Origin: Romanomermis culicivorax
Taxonomy: Eukaryota > Nematoda > Enoplea > Mermithida > Mermithidae
Assembly (NCBI GenBank): GCA_963922205.1
Contig: CAWUHX010000005.1
Coordinates: 2,012,623-2,076,622 of the forward strand
Reading direction: 5' to 3'
DNA length: 64,000 nt
Shown one piece after another: positions 32,935 through 44,701 of the stretch; position 1 is the stretch's first letter; each line of letters begins with the position of its first letter. Under the pieces are notes generated by a model. It was not told the origin of the DNA and ran no database searches. It saw only the letters and a list, made by a program, of their open reading frames with translations. The translations under genes and the position numbers were made by a program.

Positions 32935-33900
32935 ACGCTGAAAAAAGAAAAAGTAAACAGAAGCTAGAAAAAATACCATAGAGAAAGCAAAGACAAAAAA
33001 CGGAAGTTTATAAAAAAGGAGAAACACAAAACAAAAGAAAAACGAAATACCAAAACAAAGTTGTGAACAAAGACGAAAAAAATAACAGACAAAAAATTGG
33101 AAAAAATAATGACAAAATCAAAAAATGAATGACAAAAAAGCTAAAAGAAAAAGGGGAAGAGAAAAAAGAAAGAAGACAAAAGAAAAAAGAGAGAAGACAG
33201 AAGAAAAAACAAAATGAGAAAAGTGAAAAAATGAAAATGGAAGCAGGACATAGGTAAGACGAAATGTAGCGAACAAAAAAATCAACAAAAGAAATACAAC
33301 AAGAGACTAACAAAAACAAAAAAAGGAAAACGAAAAAAATGAAAAGAAAGAAGTAAATAAAAGAAAGAAATAGACAATAGAAAAATAGAAAAAAAAGTAA
33401 AATAAACAATAAAAAAGAAATAAAAGGTGAAAAACAAAAATACACAAACCCGCTACATCATTTTAGTCGGAAATATTTGCTAAAAGCTTTAATGAATTAC
33501 GAGCTTTTAGGATTCTTAGACTTTAGATTTTAGGATTCTTAGTAAACTTAGAAATGCTGGTTTTTATTTTAATATGGATTGGAAGCCTTTATTTCTTATT
33601 GTAAGTATTCATGCTACAATATATGCTCATGATTCATTTTTTTGATATTGGTGATATTTTTGTTTCTTCTTGTTGGTCTTTTTTCTTTGAATTTTTTCAT
33701 TTCGCTGCTTTTTCCTATTTTTTCTGTTGTTCTTTCGATTCTTCTTCTTTTCTTCGTTTTTCTGTTTTTGATTTTATGATTGTTTTTCTGCTTTTCTCCT
33801 TTCTGTGTGTTTGTTTTTTTGTTTTTCCTCTTTTTGTTTGTTTTTCATTCTATGTTATCTTTTTTCACCTTCCGTTTTTTTGTGTTTTTTGAACTGTTTT
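32935..33900 (+). repeat. Duplicate of the astacin gene 5' end: A-rich arm, exon-1 core, T-rich arm
   Basis: A purine-rich tract (32935-33440), a core of about 170 bases, and a T-rich tract (33630-33900) match 49200-50100 closely, e.g. ACACAAACCC.CTACATC, TCGGAAATAT.TGCTAAAAGCTTT, ATATGGATTGGAAGCCTTTATTTCTTA.TGTAAGT. It includes a copy of the astacin signal-peptide exon (33574-33600, MDWKPLFLI then GTAAGT). No catalytic exons follow, so it is a partial duplicate. Confidence 0.75.
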
Positions 33901-34129
33901 TTTTTGAACTTTTGAACTTTTTTGAACTTTTGAACTCAACAAAGTGAACTGAAACGAGGGGAAAAATTTCTTACAAAATGAAAAATTTTTGAATTCAAAT
34001 AGGTATCCTTGTGTGCTTTTACTTGATTAGCATATTTTGGCGTTTCTCTTGCACTTTTTGATGATATCTTGTACATTGAAACCTATATTAAGCAATATTT
34101 TATTCACATTTCGTGAAAAAACATTCTAC

Positions 34130-35095
34130 GAAAGGTTCGACTTATACATATAAACTATTTTAAATTGAATTCCGTCACCCAGAGCAGTCGGCCGTGTGCT
34201 ACGGTCGGCCACCAGGTACCGTCCCAACACGGCCACTGTCCGGACACTGCCACCGTCGCAACTCTGCCACCATCCCAACTCCGCCACTTTCGTGTCCCAA
34301 CACCGCCACCGTCCCAATGCTGCCACCGTCCCAACTTTCGCAATCTTTCAAAAAGTTTATTTTTTGTAACATGTTAAACTTAACCAAATGTGCTTATCAA
34401 ATCTATGAATGAACAATATTTTAAGATATAAGCGATGTTTCAATGTTTGACAAAGAAAAAGAACTTTTCTTGGGGCACAGAAAATACAAATCCGGATCAT
34501 TACGCGCCGCAATTATCACTAAATTACTCTTTAATTGCTTATTCATAAAATTTTCAATAGGATCAAAGTCACCCATGATTTGATAACACAAATTCGAATC
34601 AATTGACAACAAGAAATGAAAACAGACACGTATATTTGTATTTTAATGTGCAAAGCACACAGTTATTCTGGTAATATGCTAATGAAGTAAATTCCCGTCT
34701 CGCGCTCGTTGTTCTATTTTTGGTTATTTCGGTAAAATCGTTTGTATAGTTAAGTACGACTATACAAACGAAGATTATATAGATATACCATATAGATATA
34801 CGATTTAATGATAATATCAGTTTTTGCCATTGTATGAATTAGCAATGTCATGTTGTTAAGTTACAAAAAAAACTTTGTTACAAAAAACAAACTTCTTGAA
34901 AGATTGCGAAAGTTAGGACAAGAAAGTGGCGGAGTTGGGACCGTGGTGGTGTTGGGACACGAAAGTGGCGGAGTTGGGACGGTGGCGGTGTTGGTACGGT
35001 GGCAGTGTTGGGATGGTGGCGGAGTTGGGGCACAATCGGCCACCCGGTACAGTCGGCCAGACGGCACAGTCGGCCATCCGGTCTACAATGGATGA
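34130..35095. mobile_element. Foldback element 1 with 18-bp GC-rich tandem units
   Basis: 34150-34390 and 34850-35080 are inverted repeats (GTCGGCCG.. and GCGAAAGTT ends). Each arm is built of units like GCCACCGTCCCAACACC. The centre (34400-34850) is AT-rich. GC-rich arms in AT-rich surroundings; open frames here are shadows of the repeats. Confidence 0.75.
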
Positions 35096-35149
35096 GAGAA
35101 ATCCCTGTTAGGAGCAGGTGGTTCCAAGTGCGGATTGAGGGGGAGCAGT

Positions 35150-35345
35150 CGTCCCCCCGAAACTTTTGGAATACGATTTTTTTTCTGTATACTTATAGGC
35201 AAATTTGAAAAATTTTTGAAAATTTTTTGAATTTTTTCGGAAAAAGGCGTCGAGAAATGTCAAAAAACAACGTACAGTAGACATGTTTTTGAGGCAAAAA
35301 GACAATTTTTTAAAACCGCCCCCCCCCCCCGAAAAAAATTTCTGG
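35150..35345 (+). repeat. T/C-run low-complexity block
   Basis: GTCCCCCCGAAACTTTTGG then T-rich sequence and a 14-base C run. Resembles the 3' part of the hAT-like MITEs in style but I cannot align it. Confidence 0.3.
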
Positions 35346-35419
35346 GTCCGCTACTACGTGGTTTATTAGTTGATATTGAAGCAAAAATCGCTTTTGGTTT
35401 CAAAGTAATGCACAAGAGA

Positions 35420-36925
35420 CAGGGTGTCCCATCTAGGATTGTGCCATGCTAGTCCCACTAGGCCCACCAGTTCAGTAAACCCAATGTCTCACTAGGCCCA
35501 CCGAAAGTGTGTCATTAATCCCACCGGAATTCTCAGTAGACCCACTGCGTCGATCAGAGGTGTATCACTTGACCCACTATTAAATTTGTTGCGTTATTCC
35601 CACTGTCTCACATGGCCCACTAGTAAAATTCGAGTAATGCACAATATTTTTCAATCTTGGCGAAAAAATGGCATAAGGACAGGGTGTGGCGAAGTGATCT
35701 GCTCGCTCCGAAAACCGAATTCCACACATGATCACGAACATTTGTTACCACCATCTTGTAGGGAATTCCATTCTGCGTTGAATGATGTATTTTGCATTAC
35801 AGAAGTGCAAATATTGTATGTTTTATTGATAAAAAACAAAACATGTCCAGTTTTAGGAATTGTTCACCCTTTGGATCAAATTTGACGGTCTCAACCTTAT
35901 ATTTTATGGTGTTTAAGGTGCATAATTAAGTTAAGCAATTTTCGGCAGTGAATGGGGCAATGAAAAAAGTAAAAATTCGCAAAAGTCACATTTTAAAATT
36001 TTTTAAGCATTTTTTCACCTTTAATTTTTACTTCCTCATCAAATGTCTCAGAAAACGGTGAACTACAACTACTACCAAGCATCATTATTCTCTTCTAGCT
36101 GCCTTCACAGAACTAAATGAAAGTTTGAAGCTGCATGTTATCATTTATCCTGTCGAATTTGATAAATATGCTGAAAAATTGGAAATCTTGACTTTGTGCT
36201 CTGTTTTTGATGAAAAAACATTCAATATTTGGACATCTGTAATGCCAACTAAACCATTCAATGCAGATTGAATTCGCTATAAGGTAGTGGTTACAAATTT
36301 TTGCGATCAAGTATGGAAATTGGTTTCTCGAGGGAACAGGTCATTTCGCAACCCTTGTATCAATTGAACTGCTAGTCATTCTTGCACTATTGCCAATTTA
36401 ATGAAACCATCATTTTTTGGTTTTTTTGCAGCAACTTTTTTTGTTCACATCTGCCTTTTTAACGCATGCCATCAATTAGGGAGACGTTGCCGAACATATT
36501 TGTCATACCATGTATTATGCCATTTTTGGCCATGAGACGCTAAGTTTTTTTGGAAATCTTTTTTTAGATTCCTGACAAAGACCTGATTTGCATATTTGCT
36601 CGCTTGTTTCATAATGCTTAACTCGTTGATTGTTATATAATGCTGAAACGGTCATGTTCCTTTGTATTTATATAATATTTCACCTGATTGAAAAATATTG
36701 CGCATTACTCGAATTTTTTACTAGTGGGCCATGTAAGACAGTGGGAATAATGCAACAAATTTAATAGTGGGTCTAGTGAGACACCTCTGATCGGCGCAGT
36801 GGGTCTACTGAGAATTCTGGTGGGATTAATGACACCCTTTCGGTGGGCCTAATGAGACATTGGGTTTACTGAGCCGGTGGGCCTGGTGAGACAGTGGGTC
36901 TAGGGAGACGTTGCCCCATCTAGCC
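35420..36925. mobile_element. Foldback element 2, near-complete palindrome (1.5 kb)
   Basis: 35420-35660 is the reverse complement of 36690-36925 (GGGCCCACCG, TGGGTTTACTGA, GGGCCATGTNAGACAGTGGGAATAA class), and the arms continue inward: 35740-35880 pairs with 36160-36300. Only about 250 bases near 36000 are unpaired. Outer arms contain repeated CCCACTAGGCCCAC/TAGACCCAC units every 25-35 bases. Confidence 0.8.
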
Positions 36926-38120
36926 TATGCATTAAAAATAAGAGTATTGCTATTAACCAAAACAGGAAACTGAAAAATGCAGTCCAAATGCAAAAAATTT
37001 TGTCATCCTCAAAATGTGTGTACTCATCTGCATTAGTGTGTTTTTTTAATTAGTTTTAAGTTCTTATTAAAAAAACTTGGAATAAAAAATCTTGAGGATA
37101 ATTAGTTATGTACATCTAATTTGCATAATTTGGGAGAAATTACTGGATTATATTTGATGTGTTATATACTAATTGAAAGCTGTTGCCAAACTATATCTAA
37201 TGAAAAAATAATTGCTGAAATTTGATAAATATTAGCTACAAAACTGCAGCCCCAACTTTTTGATCGTTTTTAATCAATTCAAGTTTGGAACCTAATTTGC
37301 ATATTGGTGACCAATTACGTGGAGATGACATGTTATATGTTTTTCAAAAGCTCTTGTTGAGCTGTATCTGATAAAAAATTAATTATGAAAACTTGATTAA
37401 TATTAGTCATAAACCCTAAGCCTGAAGTTTTTGATAATTTTTATTGAATTCTATGTTTAGAACACGTAGAAAGTACGGTTGGTCTCAGCGACCCTGGTCC
37501 TTGCCGTACATTGTGAACAACATGTAGAAAGTACGTCGTGCCGTACTTTGCATTACCTGTAGAAAATATGGTCGATGGACCCTCTCATACTTAGCGTGTG
37601 TGTAGAAAGTTCGGGTCCGCCAAACTGCAATTATGCCCCTGAGGAATGCTTAACTCCTAGCTTTGTAATGGAGTAAAAGAGAATGACTGAAAAAAACGTT
37701 TGTCAATTGTAAAGAAAGATCGGCAAGTTTATACTGAAGGATGAGTAAGATCGGGTCCGAACGAACAAAAAGGGTGTGGCTACTGTAGAAGGAAATGTGA
37801 TGAAAATATTGTTGTTTTTTATTGTTGTTCTGAGTGGCCGGTTGTTTTGTTGCTGCGTGCATGTTACATAATTTGTGAAGGGAAGTAGTGTGCATAGTTT
37901 TAAGCATTAATAAAGCGAAAACTCAAGCGTGTGTTCTATCTTGAGTCAAACTATTTGAAAAGTAGTTTGAGTATTTGGGTGTCATTCCTAGAATGGTAAG
38001 CTAGTGCATTCTGAGTTTTGGCATTGGAAAACCTCAGGCGATTAAGGGAAGATCCATGGATTCATGACATAGTGCCCCTTACAAGCCAGTCATTCTCTTT
38101 CATTTTTTTATCATTGCATT
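36926..38120. other. No gene seen; TGTAGAAAGTACG words
   Basis: Four GTAGAAAGTACG-like units at 37470-37620 match those in serpin intron 4. Otherwise AT-rich DNA. Confidence 0.4.
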
Positions 38121-39022
38121 AAGCCCGGTTCACACAGCCACATTTCTCCCGACATACATGTTGCAACATATATGCTTTTTCCAAAAATGTTGCAACATTA
38201 AGATGTTCACAATTGCGACATAGAAGGTAACATAATGTGTGACATATGCTATGACATACACTGCGACATTTCCCATCCCATTATTATTCTTCAATGTCCA
38301 AAAGAAAGTCTGTTGCTATTCTTCACCTTTTCCTACTTTTAGATGATGAGTTTTTTGCTCCTGTCCGATCACGGGCACCAAGCACACAAATAGTACCAAA
38401 TGTCGCACTGTATGTTGGCTAAAATAGCCGGCTGAGTGAAAAAGCAAACTGTATGTCGGGTGTATATCACTTATATTTCGGCCTTATGTCGCGCTTGTTC
38501 ACACCTGATGATTTTAATCAATACGTATGTCGCGTATATGTCACAACATGTATGTCAGGTATATGTTTCACAAAATGCCGTGGCCTTTAAGCCCAGTTCA
38601 CACGATGACATTCCACCTGACATACATGTTGCAACATACATGATTTTTCCAAAAATGTCGTGACATTAAGATGTTCACATGTGCCACATATGATATGACA
38701 TACACTGCGACATTTTCCATCCCATTATGGCTTTTCAGTGTCGAAAGGAAAGTCTTTTGCTATTTTTGGTCTTTCCCTACTTTTGTATGATGAGATTTTT
38801 TGCGCCTGTCATGATTACATGCACCAAGCACACAAATAGTACCAAATGTCGCACTGTATGTCTGCTAAAATAGCCTGCTGAGTGGAAAAGCAAACTGTAT
38901 GTCGGGTGTATATTGCTTATATTTCGGGCTAATGTTGTGCTCATTCACACCTGACAGTTTTGATCAACATATGTATGTCGGGTATATGTTTCACAAAATC
39001 TGGTCTTGTGAACCAGCCTTTA
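38121..39022 (+). mobile_element. Tandem pair of a ~450-bp MITE-like unit
   Basis: 38121-38588 and 38589-39022 are direct copies. Each starts AAGCCC(G/A)GTTCACAC and carries scattered GACATA/TATGTCG motifs and CCAAATGTCGCACTGTATGT. The second ends TGTGAACCAGCCTTTA, an imperfect inverse of the start. Confidence 0.75.
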
Positions 39023-39739
39023 GACACTCCATGTGTCTCGTATCTTCTGCATTTGGCATGCACATACACAATATGACAAATCGGCCTTCCACAAACATTC
39101 TATTTTTACTATATCCACACATGTAAACACAATGCGATGCCTTCTCTTCAAATATAACAACCACCAGCATTACAACCACAAAAAAATTTGAGCTCATTTT
39201 TGGGGATTTTCCAAGTAAAAATGCAAAATTTATTTTCAATGATTTTAGGCCTTGAAATAGAAAATTTGGACTTATGTTGAAGGTCTTCCTGAGTGGCACC
39301 CGAGCTGTCCTATCACTGGTTAATGTTGTGTCATGAGAAGTGACAAAGTTTAAAATATTATCTTGTATTTTTGTAAAACTTTTGATCATAATTTTTCCAA
39401 GAAATAACCTGTTTTGTACAATAGGTGTTTACGCATTTGCTGCACAAAAAAATAATGTATATGCACAACACTTCACTTTTTCCGCCAGATTTTCGTCATT
39501 GTTTTATATGTTTAATTTTCTCAGCAGGTGTGGTCAGATCAAATCTAAAACGCTAATGAGTTTTTGGGAAATGGGTCACTCTGGCCCATTAAGATGTGTG
39601 GAAATGCAACAGAAAGCATGGGACTGTAGTGACAGAAAATACGTCCTAAGTGGTAGGCGGGTCTAGTTTGGAGATAGACCCCTTCTGAAAGATGGGAAGG
39701 AAATTACTGGTTCAGTTGTAGAAATTGTCCACTCATTGG

Positions 39740-39910
39740 AGAGTCCTTTTTTTCGAGACTGTTTCTCGTGCATTTTGGTGTATAACGTGAACATTATCCC
39801 TGTTTTGATGGATAGCATACTATCCCCTTTTTGGTCTTGGATGTGTAACGTGAATGTAACTGTGTCGTTTTGTGGATAGCGAACTATCCCAAATTTTACA
39901 TTGTTTCTTC
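39740..39910 (+). repeat. Short tandem units with GGATAG..CTATCC hairpins
   Basis: TGTATAACGTGAACATTATCCC / TGTAACGTGAATGTAAC and GGATAGCATACTATCCCC / GGATAGCGAACTATCCCA repeat about 65 bases apart. Followed by CT-rich sequence to 40060. No gene recognised in 39022-40200. Confidence 0.45.
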
Positions 39911-40204
39911 GTGGGTAATATAGTGCCCCTTTCTTATTTTTCAGGGCCGCCTGCCCTTCGCGGTATTCCTTCCCTTCTACAGCAGGGACGTTGCCCCACT
40001 TATCTTATTTCGCCAGCATTGCCGCCCAAACCCCAACCCTCGAATTTCTTGGCCCAAGTCTGACCGCATCCGACTGGTTGTAACATAAGTTGTAATATTT
40101 ATCTATTATTGTTATTGTAAATTAGTAAAGTTAGAAAAAACCCCAACCTATTTGTCAGCACTTTGGGGACTAATAATTCTCCCAACACCCCACTCCTGAC
40201 AGTG

Positions 40205-40320
40205 GGGATAGGTGTGACTATTCCGACTAGGGCTCAACAGAAATGGCCGAGTTCGGGACTCGTGGATTGGCTACAACATCAATCCTATGGGTGGAATGTT
40301 GTATATTGCCATACAACATT
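40205..40320 (+). repeat. Isolated unit of the 57-kb minisatellite
   Basis: CAACAGAAATGGCCGAGTTCGGGAC and GGATTGGCTACAACATCAATCCTA match, reversed, the block at 57090-57180. Confidence 0.65.
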
Positions 40321-40502
40321 TATCCATGACGATTTGTAGCTTGAAAATGAGGAATTTTAAAGTATTTCTGCGTATTTTCGGCCAAAACACAGTGAATTTA
40401 CACTTTTTTCGCAATTTTGAACCTAAGAATGGGAAATTTAAGCTTTTTTCACCATTTTTTGCTAAAAAAGGAGGGAATTCTGAGTATTTTGAACAAAATT
40501 AC

Positions 40503-41044
40503 TTAGCGAAATTGGACAAATCGTAAATTTTTATACATTTATTAGATAGGCTGGCGGCTAAGAGTCGATGATTTTGTTTCATCCAAGCTAAAGAATAACA
40601 ACTTTCCAATTCGTATACCCTTTTATTAAAATTATTTTCGCCCATATTTTCCATATCATAAATGAAAACGGAATTATCCGCTCGATTTTTTTCTAATCCA
40701 AAAGCGAAAAAATTCGTTTGTAATTTATTCCGAGCCAAACAAAGGCAAGGTCTAGAAAAAAAAAGAAAAAAATTAAAAAAAAAACAAAAAAAATGTGAAA
40801 AACCTGCAATATTTCGGCGTCAAGTCTCTTCCATTTAAAGCGTCAATGTCGTCCTCTGACGCCGAAATGCCGGTCAAAAAACCTGGCCGTTCGATTGTCC
40901 GTTGGCTGATAATAATGAAAAATGTTGAGCAGAATTCATTGTCGACGGACGAACGTCCACGCATTTAATAAACGAAACGCCGTGGTGGCGGCAAGGTAAA
41001 TCGACGACGATGGCGTCATTTTCATCATTTTCTGATGAAAACAT
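40503..41044 (-). pseudogene. Mios-like WD-repeat protein, first two exons only
   Basis: Mios is a subunit of GATOR2, which controls TORC1. Exons (minus): 41044-40804 and 40751-40503, joined in phase 2 through a 52-base intron. The protein reads IKCVDVRPSTMNSAQHF, ANGQSNGQVF, LTGISASEDD, RDLTPKYCRPCLCLARNK, FFAFGLEKNRADNSVFIYDM, YELESCYSLAWMKQN, HRLLAASLSNKCIKIYDLS, in the order of the Mios N-terminal propeller (ANG, RQCNTLAWN, GLDKxRxDxxVLIWD, YELG..SLCW). Exon 1 lacks one T in the run at 40876-40881. A usable donor ends exon 2 (AA|GTAATT) but I find no further Mios exons to the left, so it is a fragment, a pseudogene, or a gene with very long introns. Confidence 0.7.
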
Positions 41045-41079
41045 CGTCGAAAAATTTCATAGAATGGTTAAATTCTTCT

Positions 41080-41430
41080 TCCGGGAAAAATTTCATGAAA
41101 TTCAATTTTTGTGACGAATTTAGGAGAAATTGTTCAATTTTTTTGGGAACTATTCAAATTTTCAGTTGGATGATTTTTACATAGTTTCCCAATTTTTTTG
41201 TGTGCAATTTCCAGAAATATTTTATATTCAGGTTAATTTGGCAAAATTTGTCAAAAAGAACAGGAGAAAATTAAAATTTTTTGGATAGTTCTACAAAAGT
41301 TTGGAACAATTTTTCAAGAAGAATGGCTCAAAATTTAAAATTTCAATAGAATTTCGGCAAATTGTTGAATTTTTGGAGGAGAATTTCAAAAGATTCATTA
41401 TTTTTGGCAGAATTCAGTACAATTGTTTAA
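41080..41430 (-). repeat. Dispersed repeat D, inverted copy of 12775-13000
   Basis: Reverse complement shares TTGAGCCATTCTTCTTGA, TTGACAAATTTTGCC and AACCTGAATATAAAATATTTC with 12775-13000. Confidence 0.7.
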
Positions 41431-41660
41431 ATTAGTATTATTATAAATTTTTTTATAACCTCTGATAAATAAGTTTAATTTCTGTGTTAATTGATTTGAA
41501 GCTTCCATTTTTCTTAATGTCAATGTATGTATTCTATGTATCTGGAACTCGTCAATCCAAAATTTATTTATCGAAAAAAATATCAAATTCAGAATCTGGG
41601 ACATGAATGTACTGTATTTTTGTATTGTAACGACCAGTTTCTCTGCTGTACTTTACTTGA
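41431..41660 (+). repeat. Dispersed repeat F, also at 44476-44600
   Basis: AATGTATGTATTCTATGTAT and ATATCAAATTCAGAATCTGGGAC are shared by the two copies. Confidence 0.6.
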
Positions 41661-44200
41661 TCCTAAAAAATAAACACAAAATCGATGATTGCTTTCCTCG
41701 TCGATAAATACACAAATGCGTCACAATAAACCACGATTCAGGCTTGCATTAAAATATATGGAATCGCCAATAAAATCTGCATAAAAATCTGTCTTTTTCC
41801 GCATTTTCCTGTCTTTTATACTGGTTCTTTGATCCACGCCCTCGCATCGTGGGAGGTCCACTTCCATCGGCTCGCCTAAGCAATTGCTGCTTCGCTTACC
41901 TGTTTCTGCCTACTGTATGCTTCTGTCGCCACGCCTTTTGCTTCAATTTACTCTTACTTCCCACGCTTACATGCTTTATTCTACAGTATGCTTTGACACC
42001 TATGTTTTTTAGTTTTTCATGTATTTTTCGGTTTTCCATGCACTCCTCCTAAATCTTCTGTCTGGGTCGGGATTTCTGTACTTTCTACATGGGCAGGTGT
42101 GTTTACGGGGGAATTATTGTACTTATGGAATGTATATTCTCATGTGCATTACGAGGGCCAGGTGCCAATGTGCAAATAATTATGTGCGTCTTTAATCGGG
42201 TCAATGGGGTGTGGGGTGATCAAAATAAAGTGCTTCACATGAATTTATGAGAATGTTTGGGTGTGAATTCCAGACACCCTTGAGACGATAGATTATAATA
42301 TTTATTTATATTTGAAAATGAATATCACATACTGTACAATTTGTATTTACATTAATGCTTCAGCATGTACGTTACAGTATCCAGCTTAGGAAAACATTTA
42401 TGTGATTACAGTAACAAATTCTTGAACTGGTGGCTAAAGTGATGGAGTGGGGAGAATGACTCAGTGACAGAAGTGACCTAGTGCAAGTGGCAGACCTTTG
42501 TAGGTTTGCGAAACTATGATGTGTATGTACCACGTTGGTCCAAATGTAATCTGTGAATAAGCAAATGCTATTTCATGCAATGTCGAATGAACACATGTCC
42601 CTGTAACAGGCTGTGCCAAAAATCCGATAGTACATATGACAATAATTATCCATATCTTACTGTAGAAATGCTCTATAGTCAATAGATAATCATTCCCCAA
42701 AGTAATCACAATTTACAAATTGGCCCATTATTCCACTAGAAAAGGAGTTGGTCATAAATTAATATGCTGCCCACCACACTAAAGGCCCTGTTATAGTTCG
42801 CCATGATATACCAGGCTGCTCCACGTGGCCCTGGTTATCCTATTCATAATAACAAGTGGCGCCACGTGGCGCCACGCATTGGCTTGCCATATTTCACCAC
42901 ACAGCGACGTATGGCGCCCGCCGCTTTTTCACTTTTGGATTTGCTTTTCTCAAAAAATGTGTATTGCTCATCTCGACAAATGCAAGATGCAAAAAATGCA
43001 AAAAAGATTAAAAATACCGAAAAATCGAAAAATATAAAACACAAAAGAAAAATAAAAATCAATCATTCCTACATGGTGCAGATAGAAGCTTGCACAAAAA
43101 CCAAGTCTGAAGATTTTGGGCTCTTGCTTCAATTTGCTTTTCATTCTAACAATTAATAGCTCTTGAGCTGCTGAGAAATATCAATTTATAGGAATTGATT
43201 TTGAAAAATTGAATATAAATACAACATTATTCATTCACATATGTGCTATATACAGGATCCAGATCTGGTCTGGGTCCGGTCGGACTTGCTGTTTAGGACG
43301 AAGATTCAAAGTGGATCCATCCTTTCCCTAGTATAGGGACTAATGCATTTTTTGGGGAAATAGAGATATTTGTGGAAAACGGACCTTGGGGGGAATGAAG
43401 ACACAACCTAAATGTGCGAGTACATTTCCTGTAGGAACACGTTTACATCTACTTTGCATATTCATAATTTTTACACATTAATGTCTTTATTACAAATTGA
43501 GTGATCAACTTCTTAGTAAATCTTCATTGAAAATTAAGTAATCAACTTGGTAAAATAATTTTACAAGTAGTGTCAAAATTCACCATTCAAGTGAAAAATA
43601 TGATTCAACTACATGCATAGGTGTCACAGTATGCAACAATATGTTACAACAACAGTATGCTGTAACTTTTCAACACACAGCTTGTTCGAAAATTTCGTTT
43701 CAGTTGAAACTGGAAACACAGCTCGGCTCTGCAAAAATTACGGAAATCTATTCGTACTTTAGAGGTGGTACGGCGTGGTGCTGCGCAGCGCCGGCCAGCA
43801 CTGCTTTTCAAGCACTGCGCAGTGAAGTATGGCAGGGCTTTAACACTGTTCACACCATTTACATTCTGTCGACACTGTGAAAACCACTTTAACTCAGCTT
43901 GTTAACACATATTTTCCTGGGCTAGCTGACTCCACCCTGCCACATTTTCCGTCATATGGTGATGGAGCAATTGTCAGGCTAAACAGTGGGCTACTGCTGG
44001 GCTAAATAGGGAGATAAATCTAGTGGCAAATGCTGGGCTAAATTGTGGGGCAAATGGCAGGCCAATATATGAGGCAAGTTTAGGGTTGGTGGGCCAAATG
44101 GTGTGCAAACTCTTGAGACAAATCGAAGGCTAAATTGGGGCCTAGATAATGATTTAGTTAGCCCACAATTTGGCCCGGCCTGCCCTTCCTTTCCTCATTT
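41661..44200. other. No gene seen
   Basis: Mixed unique DNA. A minus frame at 42709-42461 starts with a hydrophobic stretch (IWIIIVICTIGFLAQPVTG) but nothing else supports it. 43770-43830 is GC-rich with a CAGCGCCGGCCAGCACTGC hairpin-like block. Confidence 0.35.
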
Positions 44201-44295
44201 AGAGCCAAAGAGAGATGTGTGAGGAGACTCTTTATTGCATATGAATGCATCAGCATTGACTTTTTCAGATTTTCTCATACATATCAATTAAACAT

Positions 44296-44475
44296 TCATC
44301 AAAAAACCTGTTTAATTTTATTTTGTTTTAATCGAGGCAAAATAAAAGTATACAATGATCATCAAATTCTATATGGCTTCCTCCATCAGCATCTCTGCGC
44401 GTAGTAGCCCAATCCCGGGCAGGCCGATCCATAATAACAAACACAAACTGGGCGGCTGAGATCAGATTTTTGTTG
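44296..44475 (-). pseudogene. Duplicated 3' end of the eight-cysteine peptide gene
   Basis: Copies 44610-44785 including the coding end and stop (44388-44386). The reading RPVCVCYYGSACPGLGYYAQRC keeps five of six cysteines shared with the parental exon. Changes are mostly silent or conservative. No upstream exon half or acceptor is duplicated, so it is a fragment unless used as an alternative terminal exon. Confidence 0.6.
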
Positions 44476-44701
44476 CTGCCAATGTATGTATTCTATGTTT
44501 CTTGAGCATGTCCATCCAACATTTATTTACCGAAAAAGCAGCGATATCAAATTCAGAATCTACGACATAAATGTACCGTATTCTCATGCCTAGTTTAGGG
44601 CAACATTCACATTCATCAATAAACCTGTATTTTATTCTATTCCAATCGAGATAAAATAAAAGTACATAGGATGATCATTAAATTCAATATGGCCTCCTCC
44701 A

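Noticed and set aside
42461-42709. Minus-strand frame with signal-like N-terminus
   Set aside because: No partner exon, no conserved motif, and only one hydrophobic stretch in AT-rich DNA.
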